A stretch of DNA of 64,000 bases, from NCBI GenBank assembly GCA_016110215.1, contig JADWQD010000024.1:156673-220672 (forward strand), written 5' to 3'. The DNA is from Capronia americana (taxonomy: Eukaryota > Ascomycota > Eurotiomycetes > Chaetothyriales > Herpotrichiellaceae). Of the stretch, positions 51,540 to 61,701 are shown piece by piece. Under the pieces are notes generated by a model, which saw only the letters and a list, made by a program, of their open reading frames with translations, was not told the DNA's origin and did no database searches. Within the stretch, counting starts at the first letter, position 1. Each line of letters opens with the position of its first letter. A program made the position numbers and the translations under genes.

Positions 51540-52538
51540 CTACGTCCAATATCCCTCTCTCGGCTCCTCCTGATGAAAGCTCTCGAGGCCAGTCCGTCGG
51601 GTGTATTTAGCCGGTCGGCGGTCGATACTCAAACCGGGATCATGCGTCACCCTGAGGATCTTGGTCGCCTTCTTCACGGGGAAGCACTTCTTACCTCCCG
51701 TCATCTGTGCCTCCAGTTCCCGGGCGGCCTGCGCCATGAGCTCGCCAGCGACGGTCTTGCCGAGCTTCTCCTCGAGTCTCGGGTGGTGGACGGTCACGGT
51801 CGCATCCTCGAGAACGCGCGCACCGAGGTTGACCAGCGGCTGCGCCCAATCTTCCCAGATATTCAGGCTACACGGGAGGTCGGCCGTGGTCCACGTCACG
51901 TTCACGCTCTTGAGAGCCAACATCTGCACCTTCACCGCGTCGAGGGCGCGATACCATGCCTGGTCGAACTGTCTCTTCCATCTGTAACCGTGGATGTGGC
52001 GTGGTACGCCGTAGGCGGCATGCCGGATGGCGATCTTCTGGACGCTTTCGACACCAGCCCGGGGACACTGGAGCATAAACTGCGTAATCACGGACGGCGT
52101 GTCGACGGTGAAGGTGGTGCGGCTGTACACGAGCGTGAGCACCTCCGTGTAAGCCTGACGGGCGGCGAGAAGGAGGCCAAACTCCGTAGGCTGTGATGTG
52201 GGCACCCCCAACAAGCGGCGACTGGCTCGTCTCGGGTTAGATGTCGTCAACTCTATGGACTGGTCTAGATCCCAACGGCACTTGTTCTTGGCCAACACCA
52301 CGCCGGTTGGTTGTATCACGAAATCGTAGATCCGTGTCCGGATCTCGAAGGGAAGGTCGAAGAAATCGACACGGCTCGCTGGGGCCGCCGACGCAGGATG
52401 GGGAAGGATGTCAGGGAGTGGAGCTGGCGGTCGGAATTGATAAACGGGCGGGAGAAGAGGGTGACGGTTGCGGTGTGGTAAGAAGGCGCTGGGTCTGGAC
52501 CGGTGCCGTGGTGGCAATGGCTTATGCTTCCGCGCCAT
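51540..52538 (-). CDS. F-box-like / DUF7730-type fungal protein, 332 aa
   Basis: Single exon from ATG at 52538 to a TAG at 51540. A basic, Pro/His-rich N-terminus of about 55 residues (MARKHKPLPPRHRSRPSAFL) precedes FFDLPFEIRTRIYDFVI at about 59-75. This is the LPxEIRxxIY motif shared by fungal F-box-like and DUF7730 proteins, which in true F-box proteins contacts Skp1. The region ARQAYTEVLTLVYSRTTFTV is the usual following NRQIYxExxxLLYxxNxF-like segment. The C-terminal third is helical and basic with no known domain. These proteins form large expanded families in ascomycetes and have mostly unknown targets. The frame is intact and the opposite strand shows only a shadow frame. Confidence 0.8.
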   Translation of the reverse strand: MARKHKPLPPRHRSRPSAFLPHRNRHPLLPPVYQFRPPAPLPDILPHPASAAPASRVDFFDLPFEIRTRIYDFVIQPTGVVLAKNKCRWDLDQSIELTTSNPRRASRRLLGVPTSQPTEFGLLLAARQAYTEVLTLVYSRTTFTVDTPSVITQFMLQCPRAGVESVQKIAIRHAAYGVPRHIHGYRWKRQFDQAWYRALDAVKVQMLALKSVNVTWTTADLPCSLNIWEDWAQPLVNLGARVLEDATVTVHHPRLEEKLGKTVAGELMAQAARELEAQMTGGKKCFPVKKATKILRVTHDPGLSIDRRPAKYTRRTGLESFHQEEPREGYWT

Positions 52539-53790
52539 GCGACGTGTTAGAAATGGTGCTCGTGACGAGGAGGCGATGAAGGATGCTTGTCAGTCAGCAA
52601 CGGGAAAACGGGGCTAGTGATGTGAGGCTGGCTGGGCAGAGGAGAAAGGCAATAGAAGAGACAAGCCGTACAGAGGAGACAGAGGACACAGAAGAAAACA
52701 GACAGAGGTTGAGTTTTGCATCAGCTTTTCAGATGCTGAAACAAGCGCCTTGGCGTGATGGAACGCCAAGACTACCGCTTCCGGCCACAACAAAGTGCCT
52801 GATGTCAGAGGCTTAGGGGTGGAGAGGGATGGGACAGGCTGCACCAAGGGACTGCCATTAACGGAAGCCGAGAGCCAAGCCAAGTTACACCTTCAATGGT
52901 CTCAGCGTGGTTGCTCGGCGACTAACCGTTGGCACGAACAGTATCCGATAGAGTGAGGAGTTGGAACCTGGAAACGGTCGAAAGCGAAACCCGGCAAACA
53001 GGGAAAACAGGTACAACAGGTACAGGCAAAAGTCGGAAAAGGAAGTACGCGGAGTTGCGCCGCACCAGTTGCAATATTCGGGGTCGCATGAGACGGGCGT
53101 CATACAGCTAAGTAGTGAACTGGGGCGAGGCTTGAAGGCCAACGGGCATGTCTCGTGCGGCGGCAGGCATGGCCTCTCTCACAATCACACCGCTATGCCG
53201 CAAAATTCATCAGCCCCATTACAGTAGGTAAGAGAACCCTCCTTCCCCAGTTCTCCTGCGTATTGTTCCAGTGATATGGATCATGTGCTTGAGCACTAGA
53301 TCTGTCACTGGCACGGGCAGTACCGTGGGCTCTGGGTGACGGTCTTGGTGAAGGACCTTGCACGTCAACATCATTGTCCATTGTAGACGGCCTAGAGTAA
53401 GTGGAGGAGACGGCACCAGCCCCATGTTGCGATGAGGAGCCCTGCAAGAAGTCAGTGACCGCGGACTGAGGATGTGTGAGTGTGAAGATATCTCTCACTC
53501 ACCCCGGTCGAAAGATGGTCAGTTACTGAAGCCTGGGTCTGGGGAATTTCGTTCCACGTCCGGAGAAATGACTTCGTTGTTGGTTGGCACCATTGACCTC
53601 AGTGTATTCTCAAGTGTTTGCGGCGGACCGTAAGGTCGCCGTTGCGAATCCGCAACTATCGGCCGGTAAGCTCTTTCGCTGTCGCTCCCGGTCGGCATCG
53701 TGGCGAGGGACAGAAAATCTGTCAAAGCAGAAGGGTCAGCAGCTCGTACCTAACGCTGGGGAGAGGATCATACCTTCTCTTTGCAGGAAG
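52539..53790. other. No gene recognised
   Basis: Short frames on both strands. It includes an ACAGGAAAACAGGTACAACAGG-like run (about 53000-53030). Confidence 0.35.
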
Positions 53791-54240
53791 TTGGCCAAGA
53801 AGCGGGTACGGTGTTGCATCTGTGTTGTGTGTTTCTACAGGTCTCGGCTGCGCCTTGGAGGGGTAGTACCGATCGACGAGCTGTGGACGCCAAAAATGCT
53901 TGACCCACACGCAGACCCTTGCCTGATTGTGGGCAAGAGAGGCGGAGCAAGTGATATGACATGGGGATTTCTCAACGGGATCAAATCGGTTTTGTGGCAT
54001 GACGACAACACAAGTTCGATGGAATGCTACGTGGTTCCCAGCGCCGAAAACAATGCTTTCTCCCACAAAGGAGATTCGGGGTCAGCTGTCTTCGATGTCA
54101 CCGGCAGGGTTGTCGGAATCATAGTCGGCGGTGTCAAAGGGTTGTGCGACAGGGCCTCGATGGACGTCACGTACGTGACTCCGATGGCGTGGCTGCAGAA
54201 AGACATGAAGGATTTTGGGTACGGTGTTGAAATTGCATAG
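53791..54240 (+). pseudogene. PA-clan (trypsin-like) serine protease, C-terminal fragment
   Basis: The plus frame gives HADPCLIVGKRGGASDMTWG, FLNGIKSVLWHDDNTSSMEC, then FSHKGDSGSAVFDVTGRVVG IIVGG and TYVTPMAWLQKDMKDFGY before a TAG at 54238. The GDSGS motif carries the catalytic serine of chymotrypsin-fold proteases, and the preceding K-x-G..TxG-x-NG and following YVTPI-like blocks match a fungal family of intracellular GDSGS proteins. The His and Asp of the triad, normally 60-120 residues earlier, cannot be found. The frame upstream (53584 onward) is Arg/Lys/Cys-rich and unlike the family. A possible acceptor (TTTCTACAG, about 53840) just before the homologous part suggests the last exon survives without the others. 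Confidence 0.6.
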
Positions 54241-54799
54241 GGTCTGGTCTGCGCTCGCCCTTCGATGTCGCTTCCACCAGACCATTGAACAGAGTCTGGA
54301 ACACGGGACACGCAGTGACTACACCGTCACTGCCTCTGTATCACACTGACTATGCGCAGCTACAGAGAACTACGAGCTGTAACTAGACTCTTCGATCAAG
54401 TGTTCTATTTTGGTAGAAATAGGTCTACGCTGACTGGCAGATGACGGTAGAAGCGTTCGAAAATGGGGACAGCTAGGCCAACCCGGACAACCAGGCAACC
54501 ACGCAACCACGCAACCACGCAACCTACTGTGGTGGTCGACCTGTAAATGACCCCGTCGACGAACAACGATAAGAAGCCCGTGATAGAGGCGATGCGGTAT
54601 CGCTGAAACAAAAGCTCGCGCCAGCGCCTTCGATCCTGGGTGACTTCAGCGGAGGTCTCTGGAGCGAGCGAGCGGGGTGAAGACGAGACCTGGCGCTGTG
54701 GTGTATGGTGTGTAGATGGTGGAGGAGGACTGACGAGGAGCCTGCCTGCGCTACTCGTACAAGTAAAATTCTTTGGAAAGGCAATACTAATTCTTTTGT
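54241..54799. other. No gene recognised
   Basis: Contains an (AACCACGC)n run at 54488-54520. Short frames only. Confidence 0.4.
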
Positions 54800-54897
54800 G
54801 GGCGCAGGCGCAGGTGCAGGTGTTGGGCGCAGGCGCAGGTGCAGGTGTTGGGCGCAGGCGCAGGTGTTGGGCGCAGGCGCAGGCGCAGGTGCAGGTG
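54800..54897. repeat. GGCGCAGGTGCAGGTGTTG minisatellite
   Basis: Six-bp GCGCAG/GTGCAG units in blocks closed by GTGTTG repeat about three and a half times. Confidence 0.9.
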
Positions 54898-54924
54898 GTG
54901 CGTCGGTTGCCACTGGGCACTGGA

Positions 54925-55130
54925 GCGCTCGCTTCGGCAATGCCCCGCTAAGCTGCTTCAAGCCTAAACTCCCCCGTAGTAACTCGCTTCGGCTATGCCC
55001 CGCTAAGCTACTCCGAGACTAAACTCCCCCATAGTCGCTAAGCTACTTCAAGCCTAAACTCCCCCATAAAACTTGCTTCGGCCACGCCCCGCTAAGCTAC
55101 TTCAAGCCTAAACGCCCCCCCATAACTTGC
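54925..55130. repeat. ~55-bp tandem repeat, about four copies
   Basis: The unit contains GCTTCGGCYAYGCCCCGCTA, AGCTACTTCAAGCCTAAACT and CCCCCATA. One internal copy lacks its first half. Confidence 0.85.
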
Positions 55131-56291
55131 TTCCTTCGGTTGGAGCAGGTGGAGCGACTGTCGCCTAAATCCGGACCTGGACATGAATTCAAGCAGGCGG
55201 CTTGATGTGCCTGCCCTCCGTCTCCGCCCTGATCGGCAACCCTCTTCTCTCCGCATTGATGGCTCTCAGCACAGCGTCAACAGTTCGGGGGTGGGGGGAG
55301 GCAAAAGCTCAAGCTTCAAATACAGTACAGTATGTCTGTCTATTTGTCGGGCGGGCTACTGCAAAACAAACCGGACCGTCGCTCAACGTTGGTCCAGGTG
55401 CAGAAAAAACAGGTGTAGGCCCACTTGATGCTTTGGACTGATCGATGCAATGCGCGGCATGCGACATTCTGCTCAGTGCATTTGACTCGACTTCTGACTT
55501 TTGACTTCTGACTTGGCTGCGCGAATATGTTTCCTAGGGTTACCTGATCCTGCAGCATCTGTTCCATGGTCAATCACGATGACTCCAGTCGATCGAACCT
55601 TTTCACACGGTTGCGCACGTACTGACACAGTTACCCCCCCCGCAGCGCACTCCTGCTACACAGTACAGTGCAACATTCCAGCCACAGTGCAGTGTGTGAG
55701 TGTACACAGTATTCCAGTGCAGTGCAATGTTCACTCTGCCACACGGCGCCACTAGGGGTCTCGCTTTCTTCCGGTCCTCTGGAGTTCTCACCCGGCCACG
55801 TGCAAGCAGCTATGGCGAGCAAGACTGGTAGGGATCCTTTGTTTGTGGCAGACGTTCTTTGTAGATCAGTTTCTTGTCCTTCATTCCATTTTCCCCATGC
55901 AACACATTCCATCGTCACAACAATGGACGCGTTCCTCGGCGAACGGCGCGGCAGTTGGCTTCACTACCCATGACCAAGGCAGTGGCAGTGGCAGTGGCGG
56001 TGGCCGTCGCGGTGTTCACTTAAGAGGCTGAAGTCCTCTTTTATTATTTCATCCTTTCGTTCTTCCTTTCATACCTTTCATACACAATTCAATCAAGATC
56101 GTTATCAGGTTCAACTGCATCCCCTCCCATCGCTCGGCTAGTGGCTTTGTCACGAACCTCCACCCTTCCGTCCTACAAATAGGGAGACACCATCCCTGAC
56201 ATCTGCGACCCTCCTGCCCCCTTCTCCCCTATCCCCTCTCGAGATCTCTGCACGAAAGATCAAGTCCCTACCCTCCACGACCCCGACGAGA
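55131..56291. other. Intergenic region upstream of the next gene
   Basis: No gene recognised. CAGTGCA/ACAGTACAG motifs cluster at about 55655-55740, and GGCAGTGGCAGTGGC units at about 55975-56010. A TTTTATTATTTC element (about 56038) and a pyrimidine-rich leader precede the gene at 56292. Confidence 0.45.
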
Positions 56292-57380
56292 ATGCCGCGA
56301 CTACCGAGCCGAAGCGATGACGAGTCGGTCGACGAACCTATCGCTGCTCCCAAGCAATACCAACACTCATATGACCAGGTCAAGGCCGTTATTCAAGACA
56401 TCAAGGCCAAGGAACTCTCATGCCTGGCGGAACGACATGTCTACAACATCTCTTACGGTGACTGGCTCGAGCTGCGCAGCGAATTCCGCCTCGATACACA
56501 CCACTTCCCTCCATACGAATATGACACCTCACGATCAGTCCTGACCTTTTTGGAAATGAAACCTCCAGTTTATCACAGTGTGGTGGATTTTCTGAGTCGT
56601 TGCTTTGTTCTGAAGACCTCTTGGAAAGATCCGATCGAAGTTACAAGAGGAGGTCAAAGATTGGAAGAGCGAGAGTATGACGGGTCTGAAAAGGCACCTA
56701 GTCTTGCGATTCGAGAATCGTCAATAGAGGGTATAATAAAATGGGTTCTTGAAGTCGGCTTTTCCGAGGATGAAGACAAGCTCCAACACGATATGCGATT
56801 GTGGTTAAGAGGGAACTCTAAGATTATTCAATGTATCCTGGTGAAGATTGTTGAGGATCCTGAATACAAGTGCCCTTTGTCAAAGCACATGACGGATGAG
56901 GAGATTGAAGGACAAGGATTGAGAAAACAAGTCAACGCAGACGACTTCACCAGCGGCTCGAAATATGGTCCGCTCTTCTACAAGAAGCATCAATGGGTGG
57001 GAAATATCCGCGAGATATATATGGAGGTGTGGAAACTTAACGCCACCACTAGCGAACCAGAGCAGGTCGGCACAAGACGTGCTATACACCCAATCCCGAC
57101 CGACCGACCTATTCAGCTGGACGATATTCTCCCGAACTCGATTGTCTCAGAGATGCGCGGCGGATCCGGATCACTATCAATCGACTGGGATGAATTTGCA
57201 GAGCGCTTGGAGCACAGCATTTATCGGATGGCTCTTCTACGGTACCACCGTTGGTGGTACGCCTGTGCTAAGGCTCGGGAAGAGAATCAGAAGGAAGACC
57301 CGAACTATGTAGAGGAGGGCGAGGAGAGCAGCGGGGAGGATAGGAAGAAGACGAGGACAAAGAGAAGAAAGCTCAATTAG
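56292..57380 (+). CDS. Diverged PD-(D/E)XK-fold protein, 362 aa
   Basis: Single exon from ATG 56292 after a CT-rich leader. The plan resembles the Uma2-like genes: an N-terminal helical part (YDQVKAVIQDIKAKELSCLA), a WLELRSEFRLD motif, a strand block SRSVLTFLEMKPPVYHSVVD, then the core KAPSLAIRESSIEG and WVLEVGFSEDEDKLQHDMRL (E154) followed by IIQCILVKIVED. Where the family normally has PD, this protein has PS (S137), so the first catalytic-type aspartate is lost. It may be an inactive or structural member. The C-terminus is basic (KKTRTKRRKLN), resembling a nuclear localisation signal. The GC content is lower than in the leucine-rich-repeat gene. The family link is by motif order, not close identity, so moderate certainty. 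Confidence 0.7.
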   Translation: MPRLPSRSDDESVDEPIAAPKQYQHSYDQVKAVIQDIKAKELSCLAERHVYNISYGDWLELRSEFRLDTHHFPPYEYDTSRSVLTFLEMKPPVYHSVVDFLSRCFVLKTSWKDPIEVTRGGQRLEEREYDGSEKAPSLAIRESSIEGIIKWVLEVGFSEDEDKLQHDMRLWLRGNSKIIQCILVKIVEDPEYKCPLSKHMTDEEIEGQGLRKQVNADDFTSGSKYGPLFYKKHQWVGNIREIYMEVWKLNATTSEPEQVGTRRAIHPIPTDRPIQLDDILPNSIVSEMRGGSGSLSIDWDEFAERLEHSIYRMALLRYHRWWYACAKAREENQKEDPNYVEEGEESSGEDRKKTRTKRRKLN

Positions 57381-58065
57381 CTGGTGCAAGCAGTACGAGC
57401 CTACGACTCTCGCGCTGAAGAGAAGGCCGGCCAGCCGTGAGCCAACCCAGGTGCCTACGTACCACCGATTGTCCTAAGCGACACCACAGCTCCTTGGTAG
57501 TGAATGAAGACTTGCCCTTGACACTGAGAATGCTGAAGCAGCCCCGGCCCCAACGATCAAAGAGAAGAGGTATGCGAGCCTTGGGCGACTTCAACAACTG
57601 GGTCTGTCCGACGTGCGAGGAGAGCAGCAAGGAGTAGAGTCGAGCAGGGCAGTCTCGAGAATCTGCTGCAAGTTTAGGACAACTTCGGCGTTCCAGGCAT
57701 CCAAGTGCCCAGTGGAATGAATACATGCTCTTTGCCCAATGCCACCCCAAGACGCCTGCCTACATGAGCGGCGACGGGCTTGCTGATCTCGTGCGTGTTG
57801 AACCGTGCCTACAAGCAGCGATCTGGTGCCACAGTGAGATTGCTCGATGGATAACGCGGCCACGGTCGCCGCTGCGGCGCCCTTGGCTGTCCTTGACCGG
57901 CGCACCTCGCCTGCAAAGCCTGGGCTGCACTCTATGACGAACACAGCGTTTACACAGCTGGCTGCTGAGCACAACTTCATTACCTCTACTAAGAACCGTA
58001 TGGACTCCATTGACACCGGTTCTCAGGGTAGTGGCCACACTTGCGGCCGCGATGAAATGTGTGTC
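57381..58065. other. No certain gene
   Basis: A plus frame starting at 57847 (MDNAATVAAAAPLAVLDRRT) and a minus frame (57591-58016) overlap; neither has a recognised domain. Confidence 0.35.
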
Positions 58066-58133
58066 GCAGCCATTTCGACCGCAGCCATTTCGACCGCAGC
58101 CATTTCGACCGCAGCCATTTCGACCGCAGCCAG
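58066..58133. repeat. 15-bp tandem repeat, four copies
   Basis: Units GCAGCCATTTCGACC at 58066, 58081, 58096 and 58111, followed by a partial copy. Confidence 0.95.
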
Positions 58134-59270
58134 GACAGACTGATTCGAAAGCTGCGCGCCCGCGGGCGGATGGATGTACGGGCCAAGGGGAAGTTTCTGT
58201 CACAACAAACCTCGAATGTGGTTCCCAATCTTCTTCGGTTATTTCCTACTCCTGGCGATTGAATCATCCGAGATCTGCCCCGTTTGCACTGAAGACTTAC
58301 TTGGTGGGGAAATCCACACTCAGATAGGACAGGGCCCCTGTCCATCCATCGTTCGCACTCAACGACTGACGCAAAACAACGCTCAATATTCCAGTCGATG
58401 TCCCCGATGGAGGCCTCCTCTCCTGCCTTTCGCGGGTTCGAGAATGAGGCGTGCACGAGTCTGGTCACCATCCCAATGTGTTCTCTTCTCCAGGCATATC
58501 GAACAGGGTCGGTCGGGTTCTTCGCATGGACCATCCCCGTCCCATCCGTCCAGCATGTTGTGAGATCTCTTGCCATTTTCTCAATGTGCGCACGCAGGAT
58601 AGTCGTCCTCGCGAAGATCAACAAGCAGCGCCATGTGACTGACGCGAGAAGGGTTCTGTCAAGAGGGAGGTTGGGTGGGCATTCATTCACTCATTCCCAG
58701 CCCGAGAGGACTTGCGGGTTTAACTGGCTGCACTGTATGTACCCATAGTTGAGCCTTAGGCAGTAGTACCTCTCTCTCAGACAGGGCAGTAATCAAGGAA
58801 CCTTTCATACAGAAATTTCTCTAACAGGTTCCTTTCCTGCGGCGACACACACACGTCCATTCAAACACCACCACCTCGAACATCCAGAAGATTGCCGCGG
58901 TCATCGTGATTGTTCTTTCTCCGGTAGCCGGTAGACGGCAAAAGTCCCCATTTGCTCTATGCTCTCTGCTCTCATTTCCAGCGCTCAATCCTTGCCAGTC
59001 AAGTTAACTGACCAGAACCCTCGATGCGCGCGTGCGTGCGTGCGTGGCCGGAAAACGACGACTCGACGGACTGACTCGACTGACTGACAGACAGACAGAC
59101 AGACAGGCGAGCGAGCGATGGGACTGGTTAGGTACCTTCGGTTCGGTTCTCTGAGAGAATGACCGTGGCCGTGTGTCCACGATCCCTTCGTCCCGTCGTA
59201 ACGGGTTCTTGCAACCAAGGCCCTTCCATTTGCACGAAACTGTGGGAATGGGACCCAAATAGAATTGGGC
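58134..59270. other. No certain gene
   Basis: The minus frame 58134-58690 is protein-like (GMVHAKNPTDPVRYAWRREH, GDIDWNIERCFASVVECERW) but unidentified. A (GACA)n run lies at about 59082-59115. Confidence 0.35.
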
Positions 59271-59273
59271 TCG

Positions 59274-59357
59274 CCCCTGGACTGGGACTGGGACTGGGAC
59301 TGGGACTGGGACTGGGATTGGGACTGGGACTGGGACTGGGACTGGGACTGGGACTGG
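59274..59357 (+). repeat. (GGGACT)n array, G-quadruplex-prone
   Basis: Thirteen near-perfect GGGACT units (one GGGATT). Runs of three G separated by three bases match the G3N1-7 pattern many times over on the plus strand. Confidence 0.95.
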
Positions 59358-59359
59358 AC

Positions 59360-59904
59360 CGGACCCGATCGGTACGGTATTTTGAGACAAGTGACTTCTA
59401 GGGACGGGATCCGCGCGGACCTTGTCGTCGGACGGAATTGTTGCGACCTCTGCCTTTATTATCGGCTTCTGCTGGGCAAGTCTCTGGTGGCTGGTGTAAC
59501 GTGCGTGTTGTGCCATGCTCGTCGACTGCCTTTCTGCGTGCCTGCACAAATCATCAATTACAACTGGAAACAGTCCGTGCCATGCTCGTCGATTTGGGTG
59601 CGGCGACAGGGGCAAACGTTGGGAATCCACGCTGCTGTGCTTGGTGCAAATTCGTGCTATGATGCGGCTGCTGTGCTCGCCGTGCTATGCTATGCTATGC
59701 TGCTGTTCTCGCTGTGCTATGCTGCTGTTCTCGCTGTGCTATGCTATGCTGTTGTTCTCGCCCTCCTCCAAGGGGGGGAGTTATCATCTTGCAGCTCGAT
59801 CAATTTCATCCAAGGTCAATCCACCCAGCTCAGTTTCCCCGACCTGTATCCATGCCATGCCGTGATAACCTTTTCGCCTTGCTTTGTGCCCGCCCCAACA
59901 GCCT
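59360..59904. other. No gene recognised
   Basis: Includes a CTGTGCTATGCTATGCTG run (about 59670-59760), with units of 5-22 bp, in the 3' flank of the minus-strand Uma2-like gene. Confidence 0.4.
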
Positions 59905-61458
59905 TCACTGGGTGCCTCCGATTGCCTGGCTCCGCGTCGTCATTGGATGGCGTCTCCGACTGCGACCCCGCGTCATCATTGGATGGCTTCCGTGAGTCCG
60001 TGCCGTCGTCGGACGGTATGCACGATCGGGTGATTTAGTCGGGCGTGGAGGAGGGCTTGGTGGCGGGCTCGGGGTTGGCCTTGGTGACGGGCTTCGTTCC
60101 TCACTGCTTTCGCTGTTAGTTAAAGACGTTACTGCGAATAACGGTGAAACCTACATTTTGCCTTGTAGTGGGGAAGGTGAAACCGATACCACCGGATCCC
60201 GGTAGACCGCGGCTTTGTCGATCGCGTCCAAAAACTCTTGGAACGGAATACTGAAAGAGTTATTGGACGCGATCGCCAAATCCGACGGGTGAAACTCCAC
60301 GAACCCGGCGCGGTTTGTATACGTGCCATCTCTTTCGTAGTCCCGTAGGATATATGTTTTTGTTGTGGTTCTGTAGGTTCGGGCTGACAGTTTTAGACGG
60401 TAGATGGTGATCAAGTGTTGTTTGATAGCACGATTACCATACTTCAAGTCGACTGTAACCACTGTTCGAGTATGCCCTTGAGATACCTTGATAATGTAGT
60501 CTCTGGCTAGTTCAGGTGTTGGTTTATTAGAGTAACCGACTTCGAGTACGAGCTTTGGGTGCTCGGCGTTTATCTTGTCGTAAAGAGCGTAGTCGGGGTA
60601 TTTTTCACCGCAATCTAGGTATTTCTGCTGAAAAGCTTTCTCTTTGTGGAGTCCTGCAGTCTCAGCGTCGCCAATATAATCACGGAAGTGTTGAAGAATA
60701 ACGTCGCATGCGAACTCGCCGACTTTATCGTGATATCTTGTGGTAGGCATTCTGATAGCTAACTCTTGGCGATCTGGATCGTAATCGGGTCTGAGGTTGT
60801 ATTCTTCCAGGGTCGGTTCAGCGAGGATTCGAAGTTCGCGCCACTCAGATGGTGTTAGGGTATGGTATTCCGCCCAGTCTTCAGTTCGATTAATGCCTTG
60901 ACCGATCTCAATGAGCCTATTGGCAAGCGCGTAGATGCGGTCGTGTTGTGTGTGAGGAGGTGAGGAGGTTCGGAATTGAGTTGAGACTTGCGAGAAGGAG
61001 TCTTGCGCGGATGCGTGAGGAGGGTTTGGCTGAGTCGAGGATTGGGTGGAGGAGTCTTGCGCGGACGCGTGAGGAGGGCTTCGCTGAGTCGAGGGCTGGG
61101 TGGAGGAGTCTTGCGCAGACGCGTGAGGAGGGTTTGGCTGATTTGGCTGCGTTGAAAGTTGAGAGACGGAATCGCGCCGTGTGTGAAAAGGGTCAGAGGT
61201 TTGAATGAGAGAGTCTGGCCAATCTGGCTGTGTGTGAGCAGGTGCGTGGTGGAATTGAGTCGAGACTTGCGAGAAGGAGTCTTGGGTGGACGCGTGAGGG
61301 TTGGGCTGATCTGGTTGAGGGACGGAATCTTGTTGTGTGTGAAGAGGGTCTGAAGAGTCTTGAGCTTGAGTGTGATCTGGATGTGCGGGTTGAACGACTT
61401 GCGCGCCGGCTGCGCCGTGAGTGACGGCAGTAGGTGACCCATTGTCGCGGAAAGCCAT
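59905..61458 (-). CDS. Uma2-like PD-(D/E)XK protein, 500 aa (paralogue 2)
   Basis: Two minus-strand exons, 61458-60155 and 60103-59905, across a 51-bp intron (GTAGGT..AGCAG, branch-like CTAAC). The phase is consistent and the second exon aligns with that of the gene at 44985-46451. Residues 1-190 are a Gln/Ser/Pro-rich tail with repeats of NPPHASAQDS and STQ. Then come DRIYALANRLIEIGQGIN, WAEYHTLTPSEWRELRILAE and YDPDRQELAIRMP. The core YPDYALYD (D289) and HPKLVLEVGYSN (E306) is followed by ELARDYIIKVSQ and TVVTVDLKYG. Both acidic positions are kept. The second exon gives SPPPSPPPRPTKSPDRAYRP and two copies of HPM(M/T)TR. The unspliced frame would stop at LQGKM. The whole gene, promoter included, is a dispersed duplicate in opposite orientation, 14 kb from paralogue 1. 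Confidence 0.8.
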
Positions 61459-61469
61459 GATGAATGGGG

Positions 61470-61590
61470 GGAAGTGTCGCGCAGCTTTGTGTATGTCGCG
61501 CAGCTTTGTGTATGTCGCGCAGCTTTGTGACTAAGTGTGTGTATGTCGCGCAGCTTTGTGACCAAGTGTATGTATGTCGCACAGCCCTTT
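61470..61590. repeat. GTATGTCGCGCAGCTTTGT repeat in the 5' leader
   Basis: About five units, three of 19 bp in direct succession then two spaced by GACTAAGTGTGT-like sequence, lie just upstream of the start codon at 61458. They are probably transcribed in the leader. Confidence 0.85.
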
Positions 61591-61628
61591 GACCCAGTGC
61601 GTGTGTGAGCGTGTGAGTGAGCGTGCGA

Positions 61629-61701
61629 GTGAGTGTGAACAAAGTCGCGATGTCGCACATATTTATATTCGCCGCCCATTCAGCACAGCAGGTTAAGCGA
61701 G
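61629..61701 (-). promoter_or_regulatory. Shared promoter block of the minus-strand Uma2-like gene, with TATA box
   Basis: On the minus strand: CTTAACCTGCTGTGCTGA, GGGCGGCGAATATAAATATG (TATA box, about 61660-61670), then GACATCGCGACTTTGTTCAC. This is the same element order as at 44781-44870 and, weaker, at 42241-42312. Confidence 0.8.

Noticed and set aside
51573..52196. 207-codon plus frame opposite the F-box-like gene
   Set aside because: It is the antisense shadow of a well-supported GC-rich gene; no motif.
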